Shown here: positions 1 to 6,911 of the stretch, piece by piece | Position numbering within the stretch: the first letter of the stretch is position 1 | Layout of the letters: each line of letters opens with the position of its first letter | Assembly (NCBI GenBank): GCA_035763625.1 | Contig: DASUAS010000076.1 | Coordinates: forward strand, 1 to 14,348 | Direction of reading: 5' to 3' | Source: DASUAS01 sp035763625 | Lineage (GTDB): Bacteria; Actinomycetota; Acidimicrobiia; IMCC26256; DASPTH01 | DNA length: 14,348 nucleotides | Position numbers and translations under genes: made by a program | The notes under the pieces: generated by a model | Seen by the model: the letters and a program-made list of their open reading frames with translations, nothing else | The model's database searches: none | What the model was told of the DNA's origin: nothing

Positions 1-150
1 AACGTCGACGGCAACGGCAACGGGTCGGTCCGCATGCTCAGCCAGAACGACACCGCCGACGGCTGGCGCACCCTCTCGGTGAGCAACTGGTCGGTGGACG
101 GGCCGGGCGCCGGCCTCGGCGTCACCACCGGGTGGCTGCACAAGCCCTGA
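1..150 (+). CDS. C-terminal end of an unrecognised protein (5' end outside window)
   Basis: Frame 1 is open from the first base to a TGA at 148-150 and gives 49 residues. Every codon ends in G or C except the stop, which fits coding sequence in this genome. The fragment contains a glycine/asparagine-rich stretch (VDGNGNGSV) and ends in GVTTGWLHKP. It is soluble, with no membrane segment. I do not recognise the family from this tail. The Asp/Asn/Gly stretch could be a calcium-type loop or simply a linker, and neither can be shown here. A hairpin at 169-184 follows and may end its transcript. Confidence 0.6.
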   Translation, partial: NVDGNGNGSVRMLSQNDTADGWRTLSVSNWSVDGPGAGLGVTTGWLHKP

Positions 151-168
151 CCCACCTGATCACCTGCT

Positions 169-184
169 CGGGCCTCTGGGCCCG
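169..184 (+). terminator. GC hairpin after the first gene, possible U-less terminator
   Basis: CGGGCC (169-174) and GGCCCG (179-184) pair perfectly around the loop TCTG, 19 nt after the stop at 150. No T-run follows, so it could act only as the U-poor type of terminator described in actinobacteria. It also lies just upstream of the candidate promoter of the next gene, which makes a boundary role plausible. Pairing is seen directly; function is inferred. Confidence 0.35.
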
Positions 185-204
185 GCGTCACGCCACCCCC
201 GGGT

Positions 205-230
205 GTTTGGAATCGGCCCCGGTTGGGCAT
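205..230 (+). promoter_or_regulatory. Candidate SigB/SigF-type stress promoter
   Basis: GTTT (205-208), a 16-nt spacer and GGGCAT (225-230) match the general-stress sigma pattern known from mycobacteria and streptomycetes (GTTT, about 15-17 nt, GGGTAT/GGGTAC) with one substitution. Transcription would start near 237. That leaves a leader of about 20 nt that contains the Shine-Dalgarno sequence of the gene at 258. Confidence 0.45.
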
Positions 231-257
231 GCGACGCGCACAACAGGGAGGTGTGTC

Positions 258-851
258 ATGACCGCTCCCACTGCTCACCGGGTGCCGCGGACGACCCGTC
301 ACCACGTGCACAGCGAGCTGCCGGCGAAGGACCCGATCAGCGTCGTCGCCGGGCCCTACGGGCATCCGTTCCACCCGATCCTGGTGACCATCCCGATCGG
401 CGCCTGGATCACGAGCCTCGTCCTCGACATCGGCTCGCGGACGGCCGACACGCCCGGCGCGCTCGCGCGCGGCGCCTGGTGGGCCATCGCGGTCGGCGTG
501 CTGGGAGCGTTGCTCGCGGCGGTGTTCGGTCTGCTCGACCTGCTCGACATCCCGCGCCGGACACGTGCGTTCCGCACCGGGCTGCTGCACATGTGCCTCA
601 ACCTCCTCGTGGTCGCCGCGTTCGTCGCTTCCTTCATCTGGCGCGACTCGCGCGGACCCGTGATGGAGACCTCGATCTGGCAGATCGTGCTGAGCGCGGT
701 GGCGCTCGTGTTCCTCGGCGTGTCGGGCTTCCTCGGCGGCATGCTGGCGTACCGGTACGGCGTGCGGGTCGCGGCCGAGGCCGACCAGGCTGTGGGCTAC
801 CGCGCGGGTGGCGCCGGGGACGGCGGATCCCCCGGCCTTCCCGCCCAGTAG
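258..851 (+). CDS. DUF2231 family four-helix membrane protein
   Basis: The protein has 197 residues and probably four membrane helices, at about 40-58, 75-95, 111-127 and 141-163. Recognition rests on GHPFHPILVTIPIGAW (35-50) and on the helix-linking stretch GLLDLLDIPRRTRAFRTGLL (91-110), both typical of DUF2231. The biochemical role of the family is unknown. ATG 258 was chosen over the upstream in-frame start because AGGGAGGTG (245-253) sits at Shine-Dalgarno distance and the family similarity begins after it. About 20 polar residues precede the first helix, and the glycine-rich tail (184-197) looks disordered. A stress-sigma-like promoter lies directly upstream, so induction under stress is a reasonable guess. 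Confidence 0.88.
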   Translation: MTAPTAHRVPRTTRHHVHSELPAKDPISVVAGPYGHPFHPILVTIPIGAWITSLVLDIGSRTADTPGALARGAWWAIAVGVLGALLAAVFGLLDLLDIPRRTRAFRTGLLHMCLNLLVVAAFVASFIWRDSRGPVMETSIWQIVLSAVALVFLGVSGFLGGMLAYRYGVRVAAEADQAVGYRAGGAGDGGSPGLPAQ

Positions 852-888
852 CGCGAGCCGGAGCCGAGGGGTCCGCCGCACCGAGCGT

Positions 889-903
889 GCAGTGTTGCAC
901 TGC
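889..903. repeat. Short perfect inverted repeat before the amidohydrolase gene
   Basis: GCAGTG (889-894) and CACTGC (898-903) form a perfect inverted repeat around TTG. It lies just upstream of the -10-like hexamer TAGGCT (911-916) and 60 nt before the amidohydrolase start. It could be an operator half-site pair for a dimeric regulator or a weak hairpin ending the DUF2231 transcript. It has no T-run, and at this length it could be chance. Confidence 0.35.
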
Positions 904-910
904 GTACGAA

Positions 911-916
911 TAGGCT
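911..916 (+). promoter_or_regulatory. Candidate -10 element of the amidohydrolase gene
   Basis: TAGGCT fits the TAnnnT form common in actinobacterial -10 elements and would give a leader of about 40 nt to ATG 963. No good -35 hexamer is found 16-18 nt upstream, so the assignment is weak. Confidence 0.3.
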
Positions 917-962
917 GGATCGCACTCGCTCCGCGACCGCGAGCGCCACCGGGGGAAAACGC

Positions 963-2291
963 ATGCGCACGGAAGATCTGATCCTCGTCAGCGTCGACGA
1001 CCACATCGTGGAGCCGCCCTCGCTCGCCGAGTACCTGCACGACCACGTTCCGGCCAAGTACAAGGAGCGGGTCCCCCGCGTCATCCGCCGTGACAACGGC
1101 ACCGACGCGTGGCTCATCGAGGGCCAGGAGATCGCCACCTTCGGGCTCAACGCGGTGCAGGGCCGCCCGCGCGAGAGCTGGGGCTCCGACCCCGCCAGCT
1201 TCGACCAGGTCCGGCCGGGCACGTTCGACGTGCACGAGCGCATCCGCGACATGAACGTCAACGGCGTGCTCGCCTCGCTCAACTTCCCCTCGTGGCCTGG
1301 TCTCGGCGGCCAGTTCTTCGTGCAGAACGACGACACCGAGTTCGTCGAGGTGATGATCCGGGCCTACAACGACTGGCACATCGACGAGTGGTGCGGCGCC
1401 CACCCCGGTCGCTTCATCCCGCTCGCGCTGAGCGGCTTCGTGCTCGGCGCCGACTGGATGGCCACCGAGATCGCGCGTGTCGCCGAGAAGGGCTGCCACG
1501 CGGTGTCGTTCCACTCCGAGCCGCACCGCTTCGGCACCGCCGACATCCACGGGCCCGAGTGGGACGCGGCCTGGCAGGCCTGCAACGACCTCGGCAGCGT
1601 CGCCGTCTTCCACTTCGGCGGCTTCCCCAACTTCATGCCCCGCACGCCGTTCTCGGTCATCCCCCACGCGATGCCGTTCCAGACGTCGATCTTCGCGGCC
1701 GAGCTGCTGTGGTCGCCGATCATGCAGAAGTTCCCGAAGATCAAGATGGCGCTGGCCGAGGGCGGCATCGGTTGGGTGCCCTACTTCCTCGAGAAGGCCG
1801 ACTTCGTCTACGACCACCACCGCGCGTGGACGGGCGCCGACTTCGGCGACCAGCTCCCGAGCGAGGTGTTCCGCGAGCACGTGCAGACGTGCTTCATCGA
1901 CGACAACACCGGCCTGCGCAACCGCCACCAGATCGGCGTCGACACCATCACGTGGGAGGCCGACTACCCGCACTCCGACAGCACGTGGCCGGAGTCGCCC
2001 GAGGTGTTGATGAAGTCGCTCGAGGAGGTCGGCCTCCCCGACGACGAGATCCACATGGTCACGTGGGAGAACGCCTGCCGCTGGTACCAGTTCGACCCGT
2101 TCGAGCACCGCACCCGCGAGGAGTGCACGGTCGGCGCGCTGCGGGCCCAGGCCACCGACGTCGACACCACCCCGCGCGAGTACGGCGGGTTCGACGCCCA
2201 CGCCGAGGTCGCACACCTCGACAAGGACAACGCGACCAACTTCCTGTCCAAGAACAACACGATGACGGCACCGGTGGGGACCGACGCCTGA
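963..2291 (+). CDS. Amidohydrolase family 2 metal-dependent hydrolase
   Basis: The 442-residue protein belongs to the amidohydrolase-2 superfamily (TIM-barrel hydrolases and decarboxylases related to ACMSD). Visible features are the N-terminal metal-binding strand VDDHIVEPP (11-19, with D12, H14 and E17), a core histidine in VAVFHFGG (213-220), and ADYPHSDSTWP (333-343), where D339 is the likely catalytic or metal aspartate. ENACRWYQF (369-377) closes the barrel. About 60 extra residues follow, as in many actinobacterial members. ATG 963 is preceded by GGGGGAAA at suitable distance. It stands alone on the plus strand and ends 3 nt from the convergent dehydrogenase gene at 2295. The substrate cannot be told from sequence. 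Decarboxylation or hydrolysis of a carboxylated ring or ester is typical of the superfamily. Confidence 0.88.
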   Translation: MRTEDLILVSVDDHIVEPPSLAEYLHDHVPAKYKERVPRVIRRDNGTDAWLIEGQEIATFGLNAVQGRPRESWGSDPASFDQVRPGTFDVHERIRDMNVNGVLASLNFPSWPGLGGQFFVQNDDTEFVEVMIRAYNDWHIDEWCGAHPGRFIPLALSGFVLGADWMATEIARVAEKGCHAVSFHSEPHRFGTADIHGPEWDAAWQACNDLGSVAVFHFGGFPNFMPRTPFSVIPHAMPFQTSIFAAELLWSPIMQKFPKIKMALAEGGIGWVPYFLEKADFVYDHHRAWTGADFGDQLPSEVFREHVQTCFIDDNTGLRNRHQIGVDTITWEADYPHSDSTWPESPEVLMKSLEEVGLPDDEIHMVTWENACRWYQFDPFEHRTREECTVGALRAQATDVDTTPREYGGFDAHAEVAHLDKDNATNFLSKNNTMTAPVGTDA

Positions 2292-2294
2292 GCG

Positions 2295-3392
2295 TCACAA
2301 CCCGATGGCGCGGGCGACCTGCTCGAGGTGGTGGGCGGCTCCCCCGCCGGTGAGCTCGTAGGCCTTCGCCCGACGGGTGAACAGCTGCAGGTCGTACTCC
2401 ATGGTGAAGCCGATCGCGCCGTGCACCTGGTGGGCGCGGGCGAAGATGCCGGGCAGCACGTCGCGCGCGTAGGCGTTGGCCAGCGCGACGGCGCGTTCCG
2501 CACCCGCGGGGTCCGCGTCGTACCGGTCGAGCCGCCACGCGGCCTGGAGCGCGAGCACCCGCATGGCGTCGATCTCGACCCGCATGTCGACGCACTGGTG
2601 CGAGACCGCCTGGTTCACGCCGATGGGCCGACCGAACTGCTCGCGGTTCGACGCGTGGTCGACCGCGAGCGCGAGCGCGCCACCCGCGAGGCCGACCGCA
2701 TACGCAGTGTCGACGATGGTCTGGTGCGCGAGCGCGCGCTCGAGCACCGCGGCGTCGCCCACCACGTCATCGCGTCCGACGGCGACGTCGGTGAACGTGA
2801 CCGACGCGTACGGCGTCGGCGCGAACGTGTCGTGGCGGGCTCGCTCCACACCGGGTGCGTCGGTGGCGACGGCCACCAGCGACGGCGCACCCTCACCGTC
2901 GAGGTCGACGCGCACGACGAGGACGTCGGCCGCGACGCCGAACGGCACCGCCACCTTGGTGCCCGAGATCGTCCAGCCGTCGGCGGTCGTGACCTGGAGC
3001 TGCTCGTGGCGCGGATCGACCAGCGCCAGCGCGGCGATCGCGTCACCCGCCGCCAGCGACTCCAGCCAACGCGCGCGCAGCGCGTCTCCACCCGCCCACA
3101 GCAGCGGCAGGGTCGCGGAGTACGACGAGAGCAGCGGCAGCGTGGCCGCGCCCCGTCCCAGCTCCTCGGCGAGGACCGCGAGCTCGAGCGGGCCGTACCC
3201 GGCGCCGCCCGACTCCTCGGGGAGCGCGATGCCGGGCCAGCCCAGCTCGCACGCCTGCTTCCACAGGTCGGACGAGAAGCCGTCGGGTGCGGCTTCCGCG
3301 GCCCGGGCCGACTCGGTGGTGTAGCTGCGCTCGAACAGCTGGCGAGCCGACTCCGCGAGCAGCTGCTGGTCGTCGTCGAGGGTGAGATCCAT
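2295..3392 (-). CDS. Acyl-CoA dehydrogenase, probable non-catalytic partner subunit
   Basis: The 365-residue protein has the acyl-CoA dehydrogenase fold: a helical N-terminal domain (1-115), a beta domain (about 120-205) and a C-terminal helical domain. NREQFGRPIGVNQAVSHQC (249-267) carries the FAD-contacting Arg/Gln/Phe pattern, and HGAIGFTMEYDLQLFTRRA (324-342) is the conserved segment before the flavin contact. The end, ELTGGGAAHHLEQVARAIGL, lacks the usual Tyr-Glu-Gly-Thr catalytic motif. This divergence is typical of the smaller subunit in mycobacterial heteromeric enzymes such as FadE28-FadE29. Its ATG overlaps the TGA of the upstream dehydrogenase by 1 nt (TGATG), so the two are probably translated together and assembled as an alpha2beta2 complex. 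The pairing is inferred from layout and sequence type. Confidence 0.88.
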   Translation of the reverse strand: MDLTLDDDQQLLAESARQLFERSYTTESARAAEAAPDGFSSDLWKQACELGWPGIALPEESGGAGYGPLELAVLAEELGRGAATLPLLSSYSATLPLLWAGGDALRARWLESLAAGDAIAALALVDPRHEQLQVTTADGWTISGTKVAVPFGVAADVLVVRVDLDGEGAPSLVAVATDAPGVERARHDTFAPTPYASVTFTDVAVGRDDVVGDAAVLERALAHQTIVDTAYAVGLAGGALALAVDHASNREQFGRPIGVNQAVSHQCVDMRVEIDAMRVLALQAAWRLDRYDADPAGAERAVALANAYARDVLPGIFARAHQVHGAIGFTMEYDLQLFTRRAKAYELTGGGAAHHLEQVARAIGL

Positions 3393-4573
3393 CACGCGCT
3401 CCGCGGGAGGCCGAGCCCGCGCTGGGCGATGATGTTCTTCTGCACCTCGGTGGTGCCGGCCGCGACCGTCACCGGGATGCTCTCCAACCACTGGCGTTGC
3501 ATCTCGCCGTCGAGCAGGCACCACGCATCGTCGTCGAGCAGCAGTCCCTGCGGTCCGAGCACCTCGAGCCCCACCTGGCCCGCGAGCTGCTCGACCTGCG
3601 TGTTGTGGATGCGCGCGATCGATGCCTCGATCGCCGGCACCTCCCCCGCGGCCTGGATCGAGATGGCGCCGTAGTTCAACAACTTGGCGGCCTCGATGCG
3701 CGTCGCCAACGTCGCGAGCCGCGCCCGCACCGCGGGATCGTCGGCGAGCAGTCGACCGTCGACGACCGTGTCGCGTGCGTAGCGCACGAGGTGCTCGAGC
3801 ACGCGGTTGGCGCGGGCGTAGCGGGCGATGCCGATGCGCTCGAACGCCAGCCCCTCCCCCACCAGGGTCCATCCCTGGTCCTCGTCGCCGAGCCGGTCGC
3901 TCACCGGGATGACGGCGTCGTCGAAGAAGATCTCGCTGAACTCGCTCTTCCCCGCCATGCTCGGGATCGGCCGCACGGTGACGCCGGGCGTGCGCATGTC
4001 GACGAGGAACATCGAGATGCCCTGCTGCTTCTTCACCTCGGTGTTGGTGCGCGCGAGCAGCAGGCAGTGGTCGGCGGGCGCGTCGGCGTAGCTGTTCCAG
4101 ATCTTCTGGCCGTTCACGACGTAGCGGTCGCCGTCGCGGGTGGCGCGGGTCTTGAGCGACGCGAGGTCGGAGCCGGCCTCGGGTTCGGAGAAGCCCTGAC
4201 ACCAGAGCACGTCGCCCGCGGCCATGCGCGGGAGGTGGCGCGCCTGCTGCTCGGGGGTGCCGAAGCGCATGATCAACGGGCCGATGTAGTTGAGGTTCAT
4301 GTACTGCGGCCCGCGTGGTTCGCCCGCCGCCCACATCTCTTCGCGCACGACGGCCTGCTGCCACACCGACCCGTCGGCACCGCCGTGCTCGGCCGGCCAG
4401 CTGAGCGTCAGCCAGCCCCGTTCGGCGAGCTTGCGGCAGAACTCCCGCGTGAAGGGCATGGCGCGGTCGTCGTCGACGAACACCGTCCTCCACCAGGTGG
4501 GCAGCTCGTCGTCGAGGAATGCGCGCAGCTCGGCGCGGAAGGCCTCCTCGTCGGCGGTGAAGTCGAAGTCCAT
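3392..4573 (-). CDS. Acyl-CoA dehydrogenase, probable catalytic partner subunit
   Basis: The 393-residue flavoprotein would oxidise an acyl-CoA to the trans-2-enoyl-CoA. GFSEPEAGSDLASL (127-140) and NGQKIWNSYA (154-163) are the standard beta-domain signatures. The C-terminal AAGTTEVQKNIIAQRGLGLP (371-390) aligns with the family segment that normally carries the catalytic glutamate, but an alanine stands there instead. E245 in AFERIGIA (243-250) is the likely replacement base, at the position reported for IVD-like and FadE29-type enzymes. The ATG at 4573 lies 4 nt after the Nudix stop. The heteromeric mycobacterial relatives act on branched or steroid-side-chain acyl-CoAs, so a bulky substrate is plausible but unproven. 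Confidence 0.9.
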   Translation of the reverse strand: MDFDFTADEEAFRAELRAFLDDELPTWWRTVFVDDDRAMPFTREFCRKLAERGWLTLSWPAEHGGADGSVWQQAVVREEMWAAGEPRGPQYMNLNYIGPLIMRFGTPEQQARHLPRMAAGDVLWCQGFSEPEAGSDLASLKTRATRDGDRYVVNGQKIWNSYADAPADHCLLLARTNTEVKKQQGISMFLVDMRTPGVTVRPIPSMAGKSEFSEIFFDDAVIPVSDRLGDEDQGWTLVGEGLAFERIGIARYARANRVLEHLVRYARDTVVDGRLLADDPAVRARLATLATRIEAAKLLNYGAISIQAAGEVPAIEASIARIHNTQVEQLAGQVGLEVLGPQGLLLDDDAWCLLDGEMQRQWLESIPVTVAAGTTEVQKNIIAQRGLGLPRSA

Positions 4574-4577
4574 GCGG

Positions 4578-4973
4578 TCACCACACTCCCACGTCGCGCA
4601 GGAACTCGTAGAGCCCGGCGACGAGCGGCCGGTCGGACACGTCGGCGAACGGGACCCACGCGACCTCCGCCGCGTCGTCGCCCGCGACCGGGCGCACCGA
4701 CGGGTCGAGCGCGGTGACCGCGAAGTCGAGGATCACGTGGTGGTACGGATCGTGGATGCGCTCGACCCAACCGAGGTAGCGGTCGACCACGACCTCGAGG
4801 CCGGTCTCCTCGCGGGTCTCGCGCACGACCGCCTCGTGCAGCGTCTCGCCCCACTCGACCCGACCTCCGGGCACCGACCACTCCCCCTGCGCCGCGCCCC
4901 TCCCCCGCCGGACGAGCAGGAGCGCCTCCAGGTGGGTGCACACCGCGCCCACCGCGACCTCTGGCGCGCTCAC
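4578..4973 (-). CDS. Nudix hydrolase
   Basis: The 131-residue single-domain protein has a complete Nudix box at 37-59: G37-x5-E43-x7-R51-E52-x2-E55-E56-x-G58, with the Glu cluster that binds Mg2+. It would hydrolyse a nucleoside diphosphate linked to another group. The approach EWSVPGGRVEWGE resembles ADP-ribose/8-oxo-dGTP type members, but the substrate cannot be fixed. The GTG start at 4973 overlaps the stop of the acetyltransferase gene by 4 nt (GTGA). Upstream in-frame sequence has no family similarity, which supports this start. It sits mid-operon, so expression is coupled to both neighbours. Confidence 0.9.
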   Translation of the reverse strand: MSAPEVAVGAVCTHLEALLLVRRGRGAAQGEWSVPGGRVEWGETLHEAVVRETREETGLEVVVDRYLGWVERIHDPYHHVILDFAVTALDPSVRPVAGDDAAEVAWVPFADVSDRPLVAGLYEFLRDVGVW

Positions 4974-5455
4974 GGTTCGGGAGGCCCGGGTTCCAGGTGC
5001 CGGTGCATGGCGAGGGCGCGGGCGGTGAAGCCGTGCGCTTCGTAGAAGTTCTTGGTCGCCCGGTGACCGGGCAGCGCGGTGGCGTCGATCCCGATGCAGC
5101 CGAGCGCGGTGCAGTGCTCGAGCACCGCGTCGACGAGCGCCTCGCCCACCCCGACCTCGCGGGCGTCGAGCTCGACGAAGAGGTCGGTGATCACCCCGAG
5201 CCGTGCGCCGGAACGCAGCTGCTCGACCACGACCGCGGCGAAGCCGAACGCGACGTCGTCGATGGTGCCGAGGACGACGAGCGCTTCGTCGCGCGCCAGC
5301 AGCGCGTCGTAGGCGTCCTCGAGCGGTTCGGGCCACGCGTCGCGTTCGAGCCAGAGTCGACCACCTCGCATCGCCGCCAGCTCGGCGCGCATGAGCTCGG
5401 CGAGCTCGACGACGCGCGGGATGTCCTCGGCCGCGGCTGGCCGGGTCGACTCCAC
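4970..5455 (-). CDS. GNAT family N-acetyltransferase
   Basis: The 161-residue protein has the GNAT acetyl-CoA site: VITDLFVELDAREVGVGEAL (88-107) contains the R-x-x-G-x-G pyrophosphate loop (R99, G102, G104). A final strand-helix pair with ATKNFYEAHGF (133-143) is typical of motif B. It would transfer an acetyl group from acetyl-CoA to an amine on an unknown small molecule or protein. The start is GTG at 5455, leaving 1 nt after the stop of the upstream gene. No strong Shine-Dalgarno is seen, in line with translational coupling. The stop overlaps the Nudix GTG. Confidence 0.87.
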   Translation of the reverse strand: MESTRPAAAEDIPRVVELAELMRAELAAMRGGRLWLERDAWPEPLEDAYDALLARDEALVVLGTIDDVAFGFAAVVVEQLRSGARLGVITDLFVELDAREVGVGEALVDAVLEHCTALGCIGIDATALPGHRATKNFYEAHGFTARALAMHRHLEPGPPEP

Positions 5456-5456
5456 G

Positions 5457-6104
5457 TCAGCTGAGCTGGGCGATCTTGCCGAGGATGGTGTTGCGGCCCC
5501 GATGCTCGCTCTCGTAGCGGCGGATCGCGTCGAGCGACTCGCGGTCGAGCCCCTCCAACCGCTCGACCACCTGTGACGCCGAGAGCTCGTCGTAGTCGGG
5601 GATCGGCAGCGCCTCCACCGACGGCACGTCGCCCGACGACGCCGAAGCCGGAGACGTCTCCCACCCCGCGTCGGGTGGCGGTGCAGGAGCAGGAGCAGGG
5701 GTGGGCTCGGCCGGCGCCGACTGGACCGACTCCTCCACCGGCTCCTCCAGGTTCGCGCTGACCTCGTTGGCGCGCATGGCGAGGAACTGCGCGAGCGCGC
5801 TGCCCGCGACCTCGCGCGCCACGTCGATGCCGCTGCCGGCCACGTCGCGGGCGACGCCGAGACCGCCCTCGGCCATGTACCGGGCCATGCCCATCGACTC
5901 GTCGATGCGACGCTTCACCTCGGGCGGCATCGGCGGGGGCGACGGCGCGGGTGGAGTGCGGTGCGAGCCGACTTCGCGCTTGCCGCGGGCGATGAAGATG
6001 CCCATCATGCTCGGGAGCATGTCGCGGAAGTAGCACGCCATCCCGACGGGCGCGTACACGAGCAGCTCGACGGCCTTCTCCACCGGTTGCTTGTCGTCGG
6101 CCAC
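5457..6104 (-). CDS. Actinobacterial apolar-helix protein with conserved C-terminal module (possibly lipid-associated)
   Basis: The 215-residue protein is the first gene of the operon. The N-terminal part (about 7-45, VEKAVELLVYAPVGMACYF...) is an apolar amphipathic helix. Residues 50-62 are proline-rich, 65-118 are helical with repeated ARxVAGSxxDVA-like units (RDVAGSGIDVAREVAGSAL), and 128-160 is a Pro/Ala/Ser linker. It ends in LPIPDYDELSASQVVERLEG and about 30 further helical residues. That last module recurs at the C-terminus of actinobacterial proteins, some annotated as lipid-droplet-associated; I recall it as DUF8129 but could not check. Start GTG 6104 is supported by GGGAG (6113-6117) with 8-nt spacing. 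The role is unknown. Its place before two acyl-CoA dehydrogenase genes agrees with a link to lipid or membranes, which is inference. Confidence 0.75.
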   Translation of the reverse strand: MADDKQPVEKAVELLVYAPVGMACYFRDMLPSMMGIFIARGKREVGSHRTPPAPSPPPMPPEVKRRIDESMGMARYMAEGGLGVARDVAGSGIDVAREVAGSALAQFLAMRANEVSANLEEPVEESVQSAPAEPTPAPAPAPPPDAGWETSPASASSGDVPSVEALPIPDYDELSASQVVERLEGLDRESLDAIRRYESEHRGRNTILGKIAQLS

Positions 6105-6155
6105 GTCGTCCACTCCCGAGGTCAGAACCACGGGCAGTCTACGGTGCCGGGCACG
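6105..6155. promoter_or_regulatory. Divergent promoter region between the lipid operon and the TauE gene
   Basis: Only 51 nt separate the two start codons. On the minus strand TAGACT (6141-6136) is a TAnnnT -10 candidate that gives a leader of about 25 nt before GTG 6104. On the plus strand TACGGT (6140-6145) is a -10 candidate with the start near 6152, so the TauE mRNA may be nearly leaderless. No clear Shine-Dalgarno precedes ATG 6156. The two -10 candidates overlap. No convincing -35 hexamer is seen for either. Confidence 0.33.
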
Positions 6156-6911
6156 ATGTCGGTCCTCGAAGCCCTGCTCCTCATCGGCGCTGCCTTCCTG
6201 GCCGGCACCATCAACACCATCGTGGGTTCGGGATCGCTGATCACCTTCCCCACCCTCCTCGCCATCGGCTACTCGCCGGTGATCGCCAACGTCAGCAACA
6301 CGGTCGGCATCACCTTCGGCGGCCTCAGCGGCGCGGTCGGCTACCGCCGCGAGCTGGGCGGGCAGCGCCACCGCGCGACCCTGCTGGGCGCGGCGTCGCT
6401 CCTCGGTGGGATCACCGGCGGTGTGTTCCTCCTCACGCTGCCGAGCTCGGTCTTCGACGACGTCGTCCCCGTCCTCATCCTGGGGGCGGTCGTGCTCGTC
6501 GTCCTGCAGCCCCGTCTGAGCCGTCTCGTGGCGGCGCGCCGGACCCGCGTCATCGAGCACGGCGGCGTCGGGCTCTGGATCGGGATCTTCCTCACCGGCG
6601 TGTACGGCGGCTACTTCGGCGCCGCGCAGGGCGTCATCCTGCTGTCGCTGCTCGGCATCTTCATCGCCGACACGCTCCAGCGGCTCAACGCGGTGAAGAA
6701 CGTGCTCGCGTTCATCGCCAACGGCACCGCCGCGGTGCTCTTCGTGTTCTTCGCCCACGTGGCGTGGCTGGTCGTCGTGCTCGTCGCGGTCGGTTCCGTG
6801 GTCGGCGCGCAGCTCGGCGCCAGCGTCGGCCGTCGGCTCCACCCGACCGCGCTGCGCGCCATCATCGTCGTGGTCGGGCTGATCGCCGCGATCAAGCTGT
6901 TGGCGGGCTGA
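6156..6911 (+). CDS. TauE/SafE family anion transporter (sulfite exporter type)
   Basis: The 251-residue protein is almost wholly hydrophobic, with about eight predicted helices in two repeated halves. The half signatures are GTINTIVGSGSLITFPTLL (17-35) and GVYGGYFGAAQGVILLSLL (148-166), the paired motifs of the TauE/SafE (DUF81) family. Members move sulfite, sulfonates or other organic anions across the inner membrane, but the substrate here is not known. ATG 6156 is the chosen start; an in-frame GTG at 6144 is the alternative. The gene's last 20 nt overlap the convergent lnt gene, whose stop codon is at 6892-6894. Confidence 0.9.
   Translation: MSVLEALLLIGAAFLAGTINTIVGSGSLITFPTLLAIGYSPVIANVSNTVGITFGGLSGAVGYRRELGGQRHRATLLGAASLLGGITGGVFLLTLPSSVFDDVVPVLILGAVVLVVLQPRLSRLVAARRTRVIEHGGVGLWIGIFLTGVYGGYFGAAQGVILLSLLGIFIADTLQRLNAVKNVLAFIANGTAAVLFVFFAHVAWLVVVLVAVGSVVGAQLGASVGRRLHPTALRAIIVVVGLIAAIKLLAG

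Noticed and set aside
2295..4493. A single 732-residue minus-strand frame reading through into the small dehydrogenase
   Set aside because: Its first half is out of frame with the large dehydrogenase. The real genes overlap by only 1 nt in different frames, and no fusion exists.
2328..4717. Long plus-strand frames opposite the dehydrogenase genes
   Set aside because: These are antisense shadows caused by high GC; their translations are Arg/His/Val-rich and unlike any family, while the minus-strand products are clear.
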